DNA of 64,000 nt from Streptomyces sp. MST-110588 (GTDB lineage: Bacteria; Actinomycetota; Actinomycetes; Streptomycetales; Streptomycetaceae): NCBI RefSeq assembly GCF_022695595.1, contig NZ_CP074380.1, positions 5,010,001 through 5,074,000 on the forward strand, read 5' to 3'. The position numbers and the translations under genes are program-made. Of the stretch, positions 32,002-40,664 are shown piece by piece (within the stretch, counting starts at the first letter, position 1; every line of letters starts with the position of its first letter). The notes below the pieces were generated by a model. The model worked only from the letters and a program-made list of their open reading frames with translations. It was not told where the DNA came from and did not search any database.

Positions 32002-33843
32002 TTACTTCGCTTGCTTGGTCCCCGGCGTGGACCAGGACTTGAGGGGGTTCTCGAAACCGCCGTCGGTGCGGGTCTGGAAGGTGAAGAGAGCCGAGCTGCC
32101 GTCGTCCTGGGAGTAGTGGGCGGCGACATCATCGCGGCCGTTGCCGTCGAAGTCACCCGCCGTGAGCTGGACGGAGCTGCCCCACCAGCTGTCGGCTGGT
32201 GCATTCCAGGAGCGGACGGGGTTTTCGAAGGTGCCGTCTGTCTTGGTCTTGAAGGTGTACAGGGCGGCCCGGCCGTCGCCGTAGCCGTAGAAGGCGGCGA
32301 TGTCGTCGCGGCCGTTGCCGTCGAAGTCACCTGCGGCGATCTTCACGTTGCTGCCCCACCAGTTGTCGGCGGGTACGTTCCAGGAGCGGACGGGGTTTTC
32401 GAAGGTGCCGTCTGTCTTGGTCTTGAAGGTGTACAGGGCGGCCCGGCCGTCGCCGTAGCCGTAGAAGGCGGCGATGTCGTCGCGGCCGTTGCCGTCGAAG
32501 TCACCTGCGGCGATCTTCACGTTGCTGCCCCACCAGTTGTCGGCGGGTACGTTCCAGGAGCGGACGGGGTTTTCGAAGGTGCCGTCTGTCTTGGTCTTGA
32601 AGGTGTACAGGGCGGCCCGGCCGTCGCCGTAGCCGTAGAAGGCGGCGATGTCGTCGCGGCCGTTGCCGTCGAAGTCGCCCGCGGCGATCTTCACGTTGCT
32701 GCCCCACCAGTTGTCGGCGGGTACGTTCCAGGAGCGCAGCGGGTCTTGGAACCGTCCGTCCTTGAGGGACTTGAAGGTGTACAGGGCGGCCGATCCGTCG
32801 CCGTAGCCGTAGAAGGCGGCCACGTCGTCACGGCCGTCGCCGTCGAAGTCGCCCGCGGTGAGCTGGACGGCGTCGAAATTCCACTGACCCGGCTTGACGT
32901 GCCAGGATTTGCTCGGCCGCTGGAACCCGCCGTCGGCCTTCGCGAGGAAGGTGAACAGGGCCATGGATCCGTCGGAGAAGCCGTACATCACGGCCTGATC
33001 GGTGCGCTTGTCGCCGTTGAAGTCACCGGAGACGACCTGCTTGACGGACTTCGCGGCCGCATCAGCCTCGGAGCGGGTCTGGTGGACCCACAGGCTGGCG
33101 GTATCCATACGGACGTCGACGGCCTCGTCTTTCGCCGGGTTCTCCCCCAGGCAGCCGGCCTGCCAGGAGGTGCTATGGATGCCGACCAGTTCGGCCCGAC
33201 CGCCGGCCTCGCGTACGGTGGGTCCGCCCGCGTCACCCTTGCAGATTCCGGTCCGCTCCTCCGGCGTACCGGCCAGGGAGACGGCCGTGTTGGTGGTGGC
33301 TCCGACGCTGGGGGTGGTGCTGTGGGCGCGATCGCTGAGCCAAGCGGTCTTGGTGCGGCCGTAGCCGATGGCCCGCAGCCGTTCGCCTTCAGCCGGTGCC
33401 GACAGGGAGACGTCGACCGGATCGACTCCCGGGAACGCAGGGGTCAGCGAGGTGGAGCCGCTGGGCACCGCGAGCCGGGCCATCACCAGGTCACGGTTGG
33501 AATAAGGGACCAGCTCAACCACGTCTACCGACCTGTTGTCGGCCGGCGCGCCTACGGTCACGGTCGTCTTCTGCTTCGGTTTGCCTTCCGCGACCTGGGC
33601 GCCCGGCTTGTCGGCGAAGCAGTTCTTCGCCGACAGCACCCACTGTGCGTCCACCAGGGCACCCGAGCAGACACGCTGGCTGTCGCCCTCGCCGATGGTG
33701 ATCTTGGCGGTGAAGGCGTAGGTGCCGTCCTTTACGGTCGAACCAGCGGTGGCCGAGGCCGTGGGGACGGCCAGTAGGGCCAGGCTGACGCCTCCTGCCA
33801 GGGCGGCGGCTGCCACGGTGGCTCGGGATCTCTTTATTGACAT
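32002..33843 (-). CDS. Secreted trypsin-fold pseudoprotease with FG-GAP repeats
   Basis: 613-residue exported protein. A signal peptide (MSIKRSRATVAAAALAGGVS...) is cleaved near ATA in residues 29-33. Residues 38-255 align with trypsin-like serine proteases, but the catalytic triad is broken. The usual AHC is SAKNC (N74 in place of His), the aspartate D118 remains in RDLVMARL, and GDSGGP is GDAGGP (A205 in place of Ser). So it is very probably not a peptidase. Residues about 270-610 are six FG-GAP/VCBS-like repeats of 58 residues (AGDFDGNGRDDIAAFYGYG...), forming a calcium-binding propeller-like binding surface. ATG 33843 fits the signal peptide. A binding role at the cell surface is inferred. 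Confidence 0.88.
   Translation of the reverse strand: MSIKRSRATVAAAALAGGVSLALLAVPTASATAGSTVKDGTYAFTAKITIGEGDSQRVCSGALVDAQWVLSAKNCFADKPGAQVAEGKPKQKTTVTVGAPADNRSVDVVELVPYSNRDLVMARLAVPSGSTSLTPAFPGVDPVDVSLSAPAEGERLRAIGYGRTKTAWLSDRAHSTTPSVGATTNTAVSLAGTPEERTGICKGDAGGPTVREAGGRAELVGIHSTSWQAGCLGENPAKDEAVDVRMDTASLWVHQTRSEADAAAKSVKQVVSGDFNGDKRTDQAVMYGFSDGSMALFTFLAKADGGFQRPSKSWHVKPGQWNFDAVQLTAGDFDGDGRDDVAAFYGYGDGSAALYTFKSLKDGRFQDPLRSWNVPADNWWGSNVKIAAGDFDGNGRDDIAAFYGYGDGRAALYTFKTKTDGTFENPVRSWNVPADNWWGSNVKIAAGDFDGNGRDDIAAFYGYGDGRAALYTFKTKTDGTFENPVRSWNVPADNWWGSNVKIAAGDFDGNGRDDIAAFYGYGDGRAALYTFKTKTDGTFENPVRSWNAPADSWWGSSVQLTAGDFDGNGRDDVAAHYSQDDGSSALFTFQTRTDGGFENPLKSWSTPGTKQAK
32207..32728 (-). repeat. Three near-identical 174-bp tandem repeats
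   Basis: Copies at 32207-32380, 32381-32554 and 32555-32728. The first two appear identical over their whole length and the third differs at two silent positions. Each encodes one 58-residue FG-GAP unit. The flanking copies are more diverged, so the central units arose by recent duplication or gene conversion. Confidence 0.95.
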
Positions 33844-33922
33844 GGAACTTCCTTGAGCGAGGTACAGACGGGTGCGGCCAGGCGTGCTGGCTGGGGATGA
33901 GCGGCTCCTGCGGATGTACCCG

Positions 33923-34453
33923 TCAGCCGTTGACGCGGAGTTCGACGAGGACGGAACGCTTGTGGGTGTCCCCGGTCTCTCCCATGGTCGTGTACTTGTA
34001 CTCAGGAGTCTTGGGAGCCTTGACAACGGTGGTCTTGCCGGTTGCCTCCGCGACGATTTTGGCCTGTACCGGGTGTCCCTTGGTCCACATGGCGTAGGCG
34101 TCGGGCAGTTCCATGGTCAGGTAGCCGTCGTTGCCGCTGACGGTGAAGCAGAAGAAGTTGTCGCCCGTACGGGATTCAACTTTGATGTCGTGGCGCGCAT
34201 TGCAGTCGGACAGCATGATGTGCCCATCACCGCGCTTGAGGGTGATTTCCCTCTCCTGAAGGAGCTTCGCCGCGCCGGGGTAGGTGAAGTCCTCGACGAC
34301 CGGAGGCATGTCACCGGATGCTGCCGTGCCTGCGACGGCGGGTGTTGGCTGAGGGGCCGCCTGGGCTACCGACAGGGTCGTCAGCCCGGCACACGCCAAT
34401 GCCGCTGCGACGCCGGTGATGGCCAGTGCTTTGGGGCCAGGGGATATTGCCAC
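33923..34453 (-). CDS. Small secreted protein of unknown function
   Basis: About 176 residues with an N-terminal signal peptide (ALAITGVAAALACAGLTTLSVAQA, cleavage near AQA). The mature protein has two cysteines (LSDCNARHD and FFCFTVSG) that may pair, and an alternating-strand pattern suggesting a small beta-sandwich. GTG 34453 is preferred because GGAAGG precedes it by 5 bp; a TTG at 34465 is the alternative. It lies 79 bp upstream of the pseudoprotease on the same strand and diverges from the large toxin gene. I do not recognise the family. Confidence 0.7.
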   Translation of the reverse strand: MAISPGPKALAITGVAAALACAGLTTLSVAQAAPQPTPAVAGTAASGDMPPVVEDFTYPGAAKLLQEREITLKRGDGHIMLSDCNARHDIKVESRTGDNFFCFTVSGNDGYLTMELPDAYAMWTKGHPVQAKIVAEATGKTTVVKAPKTPEYKYTTMGETGDTHKRSVLVELRVNG

Positions 34454-34721
34454 GTTGCCTTCCAAGGTGGAGGAGTGGGGCGCACGTTGGGCCCCGGATG
34501 CGCGAAGTAAATCATATGTAAGATGTCTGCGAGTTTGCCCTCGAACGTCGTGTTTCGGAGGGTTCTCATAGCACTGCCGTACGACAGCCGGACTGCCGCT
34601 TGCCTGGATGCGCGGCCGTGCTTACTTCCTCCCTGACCTGATGAACGGACACCTGGCTGGAAGCCGGTCTCTCTGGCGCTGGCGCGGTGGCGGCTGGGCT
34701 CTCAGAGAGGAAACCGACCGG

Positions 34722-37700
34722 GTGAAAAGACCACCATCAAGCGCTGCGCGGGGATCGCAGCGCCACAGAACAGGCCGCAGAGGCGCGAAGAGACCGTTCG
34801 GGCGGCGTGCCGTCTCCTCGGCGGTCCTGCCCGTCGCGCTGATGGCGAGCCTGCTGGGCGGCGCGCCGGCGTATGGCGCCGACAGCGACATGCTGCAGGT
34901 GATCAATGCCGCAATGAATCGAGGTCATGCCGTTCGGCTATGGCAGAGCGGCGGAGCGGGCATCAAAGAAGCCGCCGAGAAGGCTCTACTGGGGACCGAT
35001 GAGGACGTCGCGAACTTCCTCAAAGGCAAGGATGCCATCCAGCGGATCGACGACCGGGTCGCTGTCGGCCGGATGATCAACGTAGCTGGCCCCTCGGTAC
35101 GCGAAGCTGCCCTCGCAGCGCTCAGTTCGCAGAACCCGGATGATGTCCAGTCTTTCCTCGAGGATGGTTGGAAGAAGCCGCTGCAGGTGGACCGGCGCGT
35201 CGAGGCCGGCAAGGTCATCAACGCCGGTGACACCGGGGTCAAGGAGGCCGGCGAGAAGGCCTTGAAGGGCACGCCCGAGGATGTCGTCCGGTTCCTCAAC
35301 GTGGGCCAGTACAAAGCTCGGGAGACCGACAACCGGGTGGAGGCCGGCAAGATCGTCAACACCGGCGGGCCGAACGTCAAGGCAGCCGGCACGACCGCGC
35401 TGCAGGGCACCCCCAACGATGTCGCCGAGTTCCTCGAAGTCGGTCAGTTCGTGGCGCGCAACCGCGACCAGGAACATGCCAGCATCGAGGAGCTAGCCGA
35501 GCAGGCCGAGAAGGCGGGAGCGCGGGCCAAGGAGGCCGCCGAGGCGTCCATCGAGGCCAAGAACCGCGCCGTGACGGCTTCGAAACTGGCCAAGGAAGCC
35601 GCGCAGGACGCCGCCAAGGAGACCCAGGCGGCCAAAAATGACGCGAAGACGGCGGCGCTGAAGGCAAAGCAGGCCGCCAACGCGGCCAAGGCCGCCGCCG
35701 AAGCAACCCAGCGGGCCATCGACTCGGCCAACGCCGCCAACCGGGCCGCCCGAGTCGCCGCGCTGGCCGCCGCACGAGCCGCGAACGCCGCCATCGGCGC
35801 GTCCAACGCCGCCTCTCGTGCCTGGAAGGCCGCCGCTGCCGCCGCCAACGACGCAACCAAGGCCGAGGACGCCAAGAACGCCGCGGCGCAGGCCCATACC
35901 GCGTCCATCGGTGCCAAGAAAGCCTCGCAAGCGGCGGAGAAAGCCAGCCAGGCATCGGTGGCGGCCGCCCAGGCAGCCCAAGCGTCGCTGAGTGCCAGCT
36001 CCAATGCCGAGGACGCCGCCGACGCTGCCGATGAAGCCGACAGGTACGCGAGCGACGCGGGATACCACTCGAGCCAGGCCAAGGCGGCCGCCGCGGAAAC
36101 CCGTCGGCACGCCCAGGAGTCTCGGCGAGCCGCCAATGCCGCCGTAGCGTTCGCCAACCAGTCGGCGACGGCCGCGCGCGAAGCCCGGGATGCTGCCAAC
36201 AGCGCGGCCACCCATGCCGAGAACGCAGGTAAGGCGGCGGAAGAGGCCGCCAAGCACGCCGGCGAAGCAAAGACCGCGGCAAAGGAATCGGCCAAACACG
36301 CGGCCGCGGCCAAGGACGCAGCCGACTCGGCTACCGCCGCGGTGACCATTGCCAAGACGGTCTTCAAGCTGGCACGGGAGATCGAGGCGCAAGACCTTTC
36401 CATCCGCACCGCAGCCGCCATGGAACGCGCCGCGTCGCAAAAAACGGCGACCGACGAGTTCACCACCAAGACGGCAGATGTGGTGGTGGAAGGCAAGGCC
36501 ATTGAGAAGGACATCACCGACCTGGCCGCCCAGGCCGACAAATCCGACGCCGACACCAAAACCCTCGCCGCCCAGGGGCGCGCCGTCGCACTGCGCGTAC
36601 TGAAGCATTTCGGTTCCTGGCGCCAGGAGGCCGCCACCCAGGCCCTGTCCGGCACTGACGACGATGTTCTGGAATACCTGCGGACCGGCTGGAAGCGGGG
36701 CGAACAGGACGAAACGCGCCAGCAGGTGACAGACCTTGCCGCTCGGAGCCCGTACGAAGCCGTGCGTACCGCCGCCACCAAGGCGTTGGAGGGCACCCCG
36801 GAGCAGATCCGCGACTTCTACATCACCGGCCAGTACAAAACCGCCAACGTCGAATACCGTGTCCTCATTGGCAAGATCGACAACGATGGCGGGCCTTCCG
36901 TCAAAGAGGCAGCCGAGAAGGCCCTGGCCGATGGCAGCCCCCAGGCCATGCTCACCTTCCTTAACAGCGGGCAGTACAAGGCGCGGCATATCGATCAACG
37001 GGTCGTTGCCGGCAAGCTGTTCAACGACGGCGGTCCCGAGATGCAAGCTGCGGCGAAAGTTGCGCTGGCCGGGTCCGCAGGACAGCTGGACGACTTCATC
37101 CAGGTCGGCCAGTACATGGCCGACCGCAAAGACCAGCTCGCCACGGTCCACATCAACCAGGTCCAGCGTCTGATCCAAGAAGCCGACGTGGTAGCGGCCA
37201 GGGCCCAGCAGAACCGCTGGCTCGCCGCCAAGGCCGCCGCCGACGCCAAGCACGCCAAAGATGAAGCCCAAAAGGCCGCCACGCAGGCCAGCAAGTTCGC
37301 TGCCGACGCCGACGGGTACGCCACCGACGCCCGCAATTCCGCTGAAAGCGCTACAACCAGCGCCAAAAAGGCTGGCAAGTCCGCTGTCACCGCTGTCAAT
37401 GCCGCCAACCGCGCCGACCGCGCCGTCGCCAACGCCGACGAATCCGCCGCACAGTCTGAATTCTCCGCGAACTACGCACACGACTCTGCCTACTCCGCCA
37501 GGAACGCGGCCTCCGAGGCCCAAATTTCGGAGATGGACGCGGGGAAGAGCTTGGAGGAAGCCAACACTGCTGCTGCGCAGGCGTGGGGAGAGGTCGTCAA
37601 GAAGCGCGAAGCGGAACTCACTCAAGCTCGCCGTCAAGCTGAGGAACAGCGAAAGCAGGAACGGGCGAGCCGGGATAAGAAACCCTGCGTCCTGAACTAC

Positions 37701-38786
37701 TACCGCGACTCCGTGGAATCCTGCGTATGGGCCATGGCCAGCGGGTCGGACGAGTACGTCCTGAAAGTGCCCGAGATCGACCCGACGATGAAGGCAATCG
37801 TCTGGGAAGTCTTCGGCCTCAACGACGTCAAGGAATGTGCCAAGGATCCCAGCTTCGGGCACTGTTCGATGGCCGCCATATCGGTCCTGCCCATCGGCAA
37901 GTGGAAACTCGCCAAAAAAGCCTACGACGGCGTAGAAGACATCGCCAAGGGCTACCGGTACGTGAAAAAGCTGCCGACCTGCAAGAAGTGCTTCCTTGCC
38001 GGCACGAAGGTGCTCATGGCGGATAACTCGACCAAAAACATCGAGTCCGTCAGGGCGGGCGAGCTAGTCGTGGCCACGGACCCACTCACCGGGCAAACCG
38101 CGCGACGCAAGGTAACCGCCCACATCATTACCGAAGACGACAAGTCCTTCAACGAGCTTACGGTCACCACTCGGCAGGGCCGCGAGCGGCTCACCGCTAC
38201 ACACGAGCACCCCTTCTGGTCACCCTCTCAGAAGGAATGGGTCAAGACTGCCGACCTCAAGGCGGGAATGACCCTGAAATCCGTCAGCAAAGGCACCGTC
38301 ACAGTCCAGGCGAACCACCCCTTCGCCGAACACGCCCGGACCTACAATCTCACCGTCGAGGGCCTGCATACGTACTATGTGCTGGCAGGCGCCACCCCGG
38401 TCCTGGTTCACAATTGCGATGGCATTGTTCATTGGGTCAATGAGAATGCCAACATGAGCTCCGCTGCTCGCGCTTACGATGCTGGAGCTACGGGTTCCAG
38501 GGCGGGCTTGGCGCCAGCGCTGCAATACTACAAGGCTGGCGCGAGCAAGTTGTCGGATATCAAGTTCGACGGGTTTGATGCAACAAACGGTGTAATGATT
38601 GATCGGAAGGTCAGCGTCACGACCTTCAACAAGACCTACCGGCAGGCTATGAACCAGTCCCTTGCGCTTGAGCAGAACGGCTACACGGGACGGTGGGAGG
38701 TTCCCACCGAAGCTGAGGCAGTGCGAGCGCGTAGGGTTCTCGGAAGCCTCCTGATAACCAACATTCGAGTGAGGGTGGTGCCCTGA
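34722..38786 (+). CDS. Exported ALF-repeat/Hint polymorphic toxin with REase-like tip
   Basis: 1354 residues. The signal peptide is cleaved near residue 53 (APAYGA). Block 1 (about 60-260) has four to five ALF repeats (EAAEKALLGTDEDVANFL type). Next comes an Ala/Lys-rich coiled coil (about 270-570), a second ALF block (about 630-790) and another Ala-rich coil to about 950. The Hint autoprotease spans C1090 (CFLAGTKVLM) to the HN before C1232, with THEHPFW inside. The last 123 residues include KFDGFDATNGVMIDRKVS, a D...(D)xK pattern of restriction-endonuclease-fold toxins resembling Tox-REase-5. This is the architecture of contact-dependent or secreted polymorphic toxins. GTG 34722 follows AGAGAGG; an ATG at 34608 would extend the signal region. 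Confidence 0.88.
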   Translation: MKRPPSSAARGSQRHRTGRRGAKRPFGRRAVSSAVLPVALMASLLGGAPAYGADSDMLQVINAAMNRGHAVRLWQSGGAGIKEAAEKALLGTDEDVANFLKGKDAIQRIDDRVAVGRMINVAGPSVREAALAALSSQNPDDVQSFLEDGWKKPLQVDRRVEAGKVINAGDTGVKEAGEKALKGTPEDVVRFLNVGQYKARETDNRVEAGKIVNTGGPNVKAAGTTALQGTPNDVAEFLEVGQFVARNRDQEHASIEELAEQAEKAGARAKEAAEASIEAKNRAVTASKLAKEAAQDAAKETQAAKNDAKTAALKAKQAANAAKAAAEATQRAIDSANAANRAARVAALAAARAANAAIGASNAASRAWKAAAAAANDATKAEDAKNAAAQAHTASIGAKKASQAAEKASQASVAAAQAAQASLSASSNAEDAADAADEADRYASDAGYHSSQAKAAAAETRRHAQESRRAANAAVAFANQSATAAREARDAANSAATHAENAGKAAEEAAKHAGEAKTAAKESAKHAAAAKDAADSATAAVTIAKTVFKLAREIEAQDLSIRTAAAMERAASQKTATDEFTTKTADVVVEGKAIEKDITDLAAQADKSDADTKTLAAQGRAVALRVLKHFGSWRQEAATQALSGTDDDVLEYLRTGWKRGEQDETRQQVTDLAARSPYEAVRTAATKALEGTPEQIRDFYITGQYKTANVEYRVLIGKIDNDGGPSVKEAAEKALADGSPQAMLTFLNSGQYKARHIDQRVVAGKLFNDGGPEMQAAAKVALAGSAGQLDDFIQVGQYMADRKDQLATVHINQVQRLIQEADVVAARAQQNRWLAAKAAADAKHAKDEAQKAATQASKFAADADGYATDARNSAESATTSAKKAGKSAVTAVNAANRADRAVANADESAAQSEFSANYAHDSAYSARNAASEAQISEMDAGKSLEEANTAAAQAWGEVVKKREAELTQARRQAEEQRKQERASRDKKPCVLNYYRDSVESCVWAMASGSDEYVLKVPEIDPTMKAIVWEVFGLNDVKECAKDPSFGHCSMAAISVLPIGKWKLAKKAYDGVEDIAKGYRYVKKLPTCKKCFLAGTKVLMADNSTKNIESVRAGELVVATDPLTGQTARRKVTAHIITEDDKSFNELTVTTRQGRERLTATHEHPFWSPSQKEWVKTADLKAGMTLKSVSKGTVTVQANHPFAEHARTYNLTVEGLHTYYVLAGATPVLVHNCDGIVHWVNENANMSSAARAYDAGATGSRAGLAPALQYYKAGASKLSDIKFDGFDATNGVMIDRKVSVTTFNKTYRQAMNQSLALEQNGYTGRWEVPTEAEAVRARRVLGSLLITNIRVRVVP

Positions 38787-39046
38787 TGGATGTCAACCAG
38801 GTCCTGGCGCAAGCATTTGCAAGCGTTGTGGTATCGATCGACCTGACCGAAGACGGAGATATCGACCCTGATGTCGCCACGGATATTCTTGAGCCAGCTG
38901 CTGCCCTCTTCCGAGGCCTCTCGGAAGAGGGGCGTCGGGAGGTCGCTTCCTTGATGCTTCAGTGTGCCGAGCTTGAGGATAATCCGGAGCGCAAGAGGGC
39001 AATTCTGGAGCTTCCTGAAGCTATCGGCCTTCTTAGCGAAGACTGA
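38786..39046 (+). CDS. Probable immunity protein to the REase-like toxin
   Basis: 86-residue acidic protein (MDVNQVLAQAFASVVVSIDL...). It has no signal peptide and is predicted mostly helical. Its ATG overlaps the toxin stop codon by one base (TGATG), so the two are co-translated. Placement directly behind a polymorphic-toxin tip, small size and strong negative charge are the usual signs of a cognate immunity protein, which would bind and block the nuclease. No named immunity family was recognised; the call rests on context. Confidence 0.75.
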   Translation: MDVNQVLAQAFASVVVSIDLTEDGDIDPDVATDILEPAAALFRGLSEEGRREVASLMLQCAELEDNPERKRAILELPEAIGLLSED

Positions 39047-39080
39047 TCCCCAGGATTTCCCTGGACTGAGATCGAACGTG

Positions 39081-39122
39081 CATGAAGCCCTCCCTGGGAG
39101 TGATTCCAGGGAGGGCTTCATG
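39081..39122 (+). terminator. Toxin/immunity operon terminator
   Basis: Perfect 17-bp stem (39081-39097 with 39106-39122), 8-nt loop, 35 bases after the immunity stop. It also marks the border with the integrase remnant. Confidence 0.88.
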
Positions 39123-39152
39123 ACGTCTTGACGGCAGTAGTTGACGACAACG

Positions 39153-40466
39153 TCAGCGTACGGGTGCTGCACAAACCGTCGGTTCGTCACCGTCGTCGGG
39201 CTCGGTGGCGGCCGCTGAGTGCTTTCCCAGCGTGCGGCTGAGAAGGTCGATGGCGTCGCGTTGGAGGCGGAGCCGGACGTGGGCGTAGACGGTGGCGGTA
39301 ACGCCGATGTGGGCGTGGCCGAGGAGTTCCTTGATGACGACGAGTTCGACGCCCTGTTCCAGGAGGAGGGTCGCGGTCGAGTGTCTCAGGTCGTGAAACC
39401 GGATCGCCCGCAGGCCGGAGTGGCGGAGCAGCGCGTTGAAGTGCCGTGTGAGGGTGTCGGGTTCGATGGGGTGGCCGTCCGGGCGGGTGAAGACGAGGCC
39501 GGTATCCACCCAGCCTGCGCTGGCCTACTGCTTGTCTCGGGCCTGCCGGTCGTGGTGCACGCGGAGCGAGGTGACGCAGGCGGCCGGGAGGGCGATGCGG
39601 TGCTCCGAGCTGATTGCCTTGGTCGGCAGGGGGGCAGGCCGCCGGCACGTGTGCGCTGGAGGGTGCGGCGGATGGCGGCGGTGCTGGTGTCGAGGTCGAG
39701 ATCTTCCCAGCGCAGGTCGAGGAGTTCGCCCTTGCGGAATCCCCTGCGGAGGGCGAGTTCGAACAGGGCGTGCAGGCGGTGGCCCTGCGCGGCAGTGAGG
39801 AAGGTGCGGGCCTCGTCGGCAGTGAGCGGGTTGAACGGCGCGGCCGGGGAGTGCCGGTGCGAACGTTGCGGGCGACGTTGCGCGGGATCTCCTCCTCACG
39901 CACGGCACAGACTTGAGCACGGAGTGGATGTAGGCCAGCGTCAGCGGCGAGAGGTGCTTGCGGCAGCACTTGCCGATAGCGCAGCAGCGCGGTCGGCGGT
40001 CGGCCTGAGCATCAGACTTCCGGCGGGCGTCGATGCCGCGTGCGCAGCACTGGCAGACGGTCCGCAGCCCGTTCAGCCAGCTCCGGACGTCCTTGGCGGT
40101 GAGCTTGGCGAGCTTCTTCTTGCCCAGGCCCGGGGATGAGGTACTGGCTGACGCAGGTGGTGTAGCGGGTGTGGGTGGTCTCGCGGAGCTGGTGGACGGC
40201 GACGTTCTCCAGCCAGTACGTCAGGTAGGCGGGCAGAGTGCCCTGGACAGAGACGACCGGGAGGCCGCGGTTGCTGGCGGCGATCTTCTCGGTGAGCTTG
40301 GCGAGGGCTTCCTTATGGGTGGTGCCGTAGATGCGAACGCGCTTGCGGGTGTTACCGGGGGCGAGGACGTATCCGGCGGCTTCCCAGCGGCCGTCCTTGC
40401 ACTGGTAGACGGTGCCGCCGCCGTTGACGCGGATGCGGCGGGAGGTGGGAGTGCCGCGGGGGGCAT
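39153..40466 (-). pseudogene. int: Tyrosine site-specific integrase, multiply disrupted
   Basis: The C-terminal part is clear: FHDLRHSTATLLLEQG (box II Arg), LLGHAHI and the nucleophile tyrosine in TVYAHV. The N-terminal arm-binding part reads RRIRVNGGGTVYQCKDGRWEAAGYV in another frame. At least five lesions are seen: a lost base in the G run 40458-40463 right after the ATG, an indel near 40125, a small deletion near 39910, one-base losses near 39835 and in the C run near 39640, and an in-frame TAG at about 39525. The ATG overlaps the xis stop as TGATG, the normal coupling of these elements. It is unlikely to be active. Confidence 0.88.
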
Positions 40467-40616
40467 CAGGCGGCTTCCTGTTCGAGCCGGGTGCGGATGA
40501 AATCGGTGAGGGCCTCGGGCTGGGACCCGGCGGGCGCAGCCGAGAGTGATGGAGGCGAGCTGCCGGATGCGGAGCAGGTCGTAGACAGCGGAGCGGCCGA
40601 GCTGGAGACGGGCCAT
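40466..40616 (-). pseudogene. xis: Excisionase (Xis), frameshifted
   Basis: A short helix-turn-helix frame with MARLQLGRSAVYDLLRIRQLASITLG, the standard pSAM2-type excisionase core. The expected tail (ALTDFIRTRLEQEAA) is readable only after a frame change near 40520. Upstream, DLLT..PQVM is offset again, so the true start was near 40660. In life it would direct excision together with Int. Confidence 0.78.
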
Positions 40617-40664
40617 GACCTGGGGCCGTCAGCAGGTCGCCACCTGGCCCCGGGAGTGGGGTTA

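Noticed and set aside
32207..32728. CRISPR array
   Set aside because: Repeats are 174 bp, directly contiguous without spacers, in frame, and encode FG-GAP units.
39047..39152. attL/tRNA end of the integrative element
   Set aside because: The only structure is the 17-bp terminator hairpin; no tRNA-like sequence or matching repeat was found at the other side.
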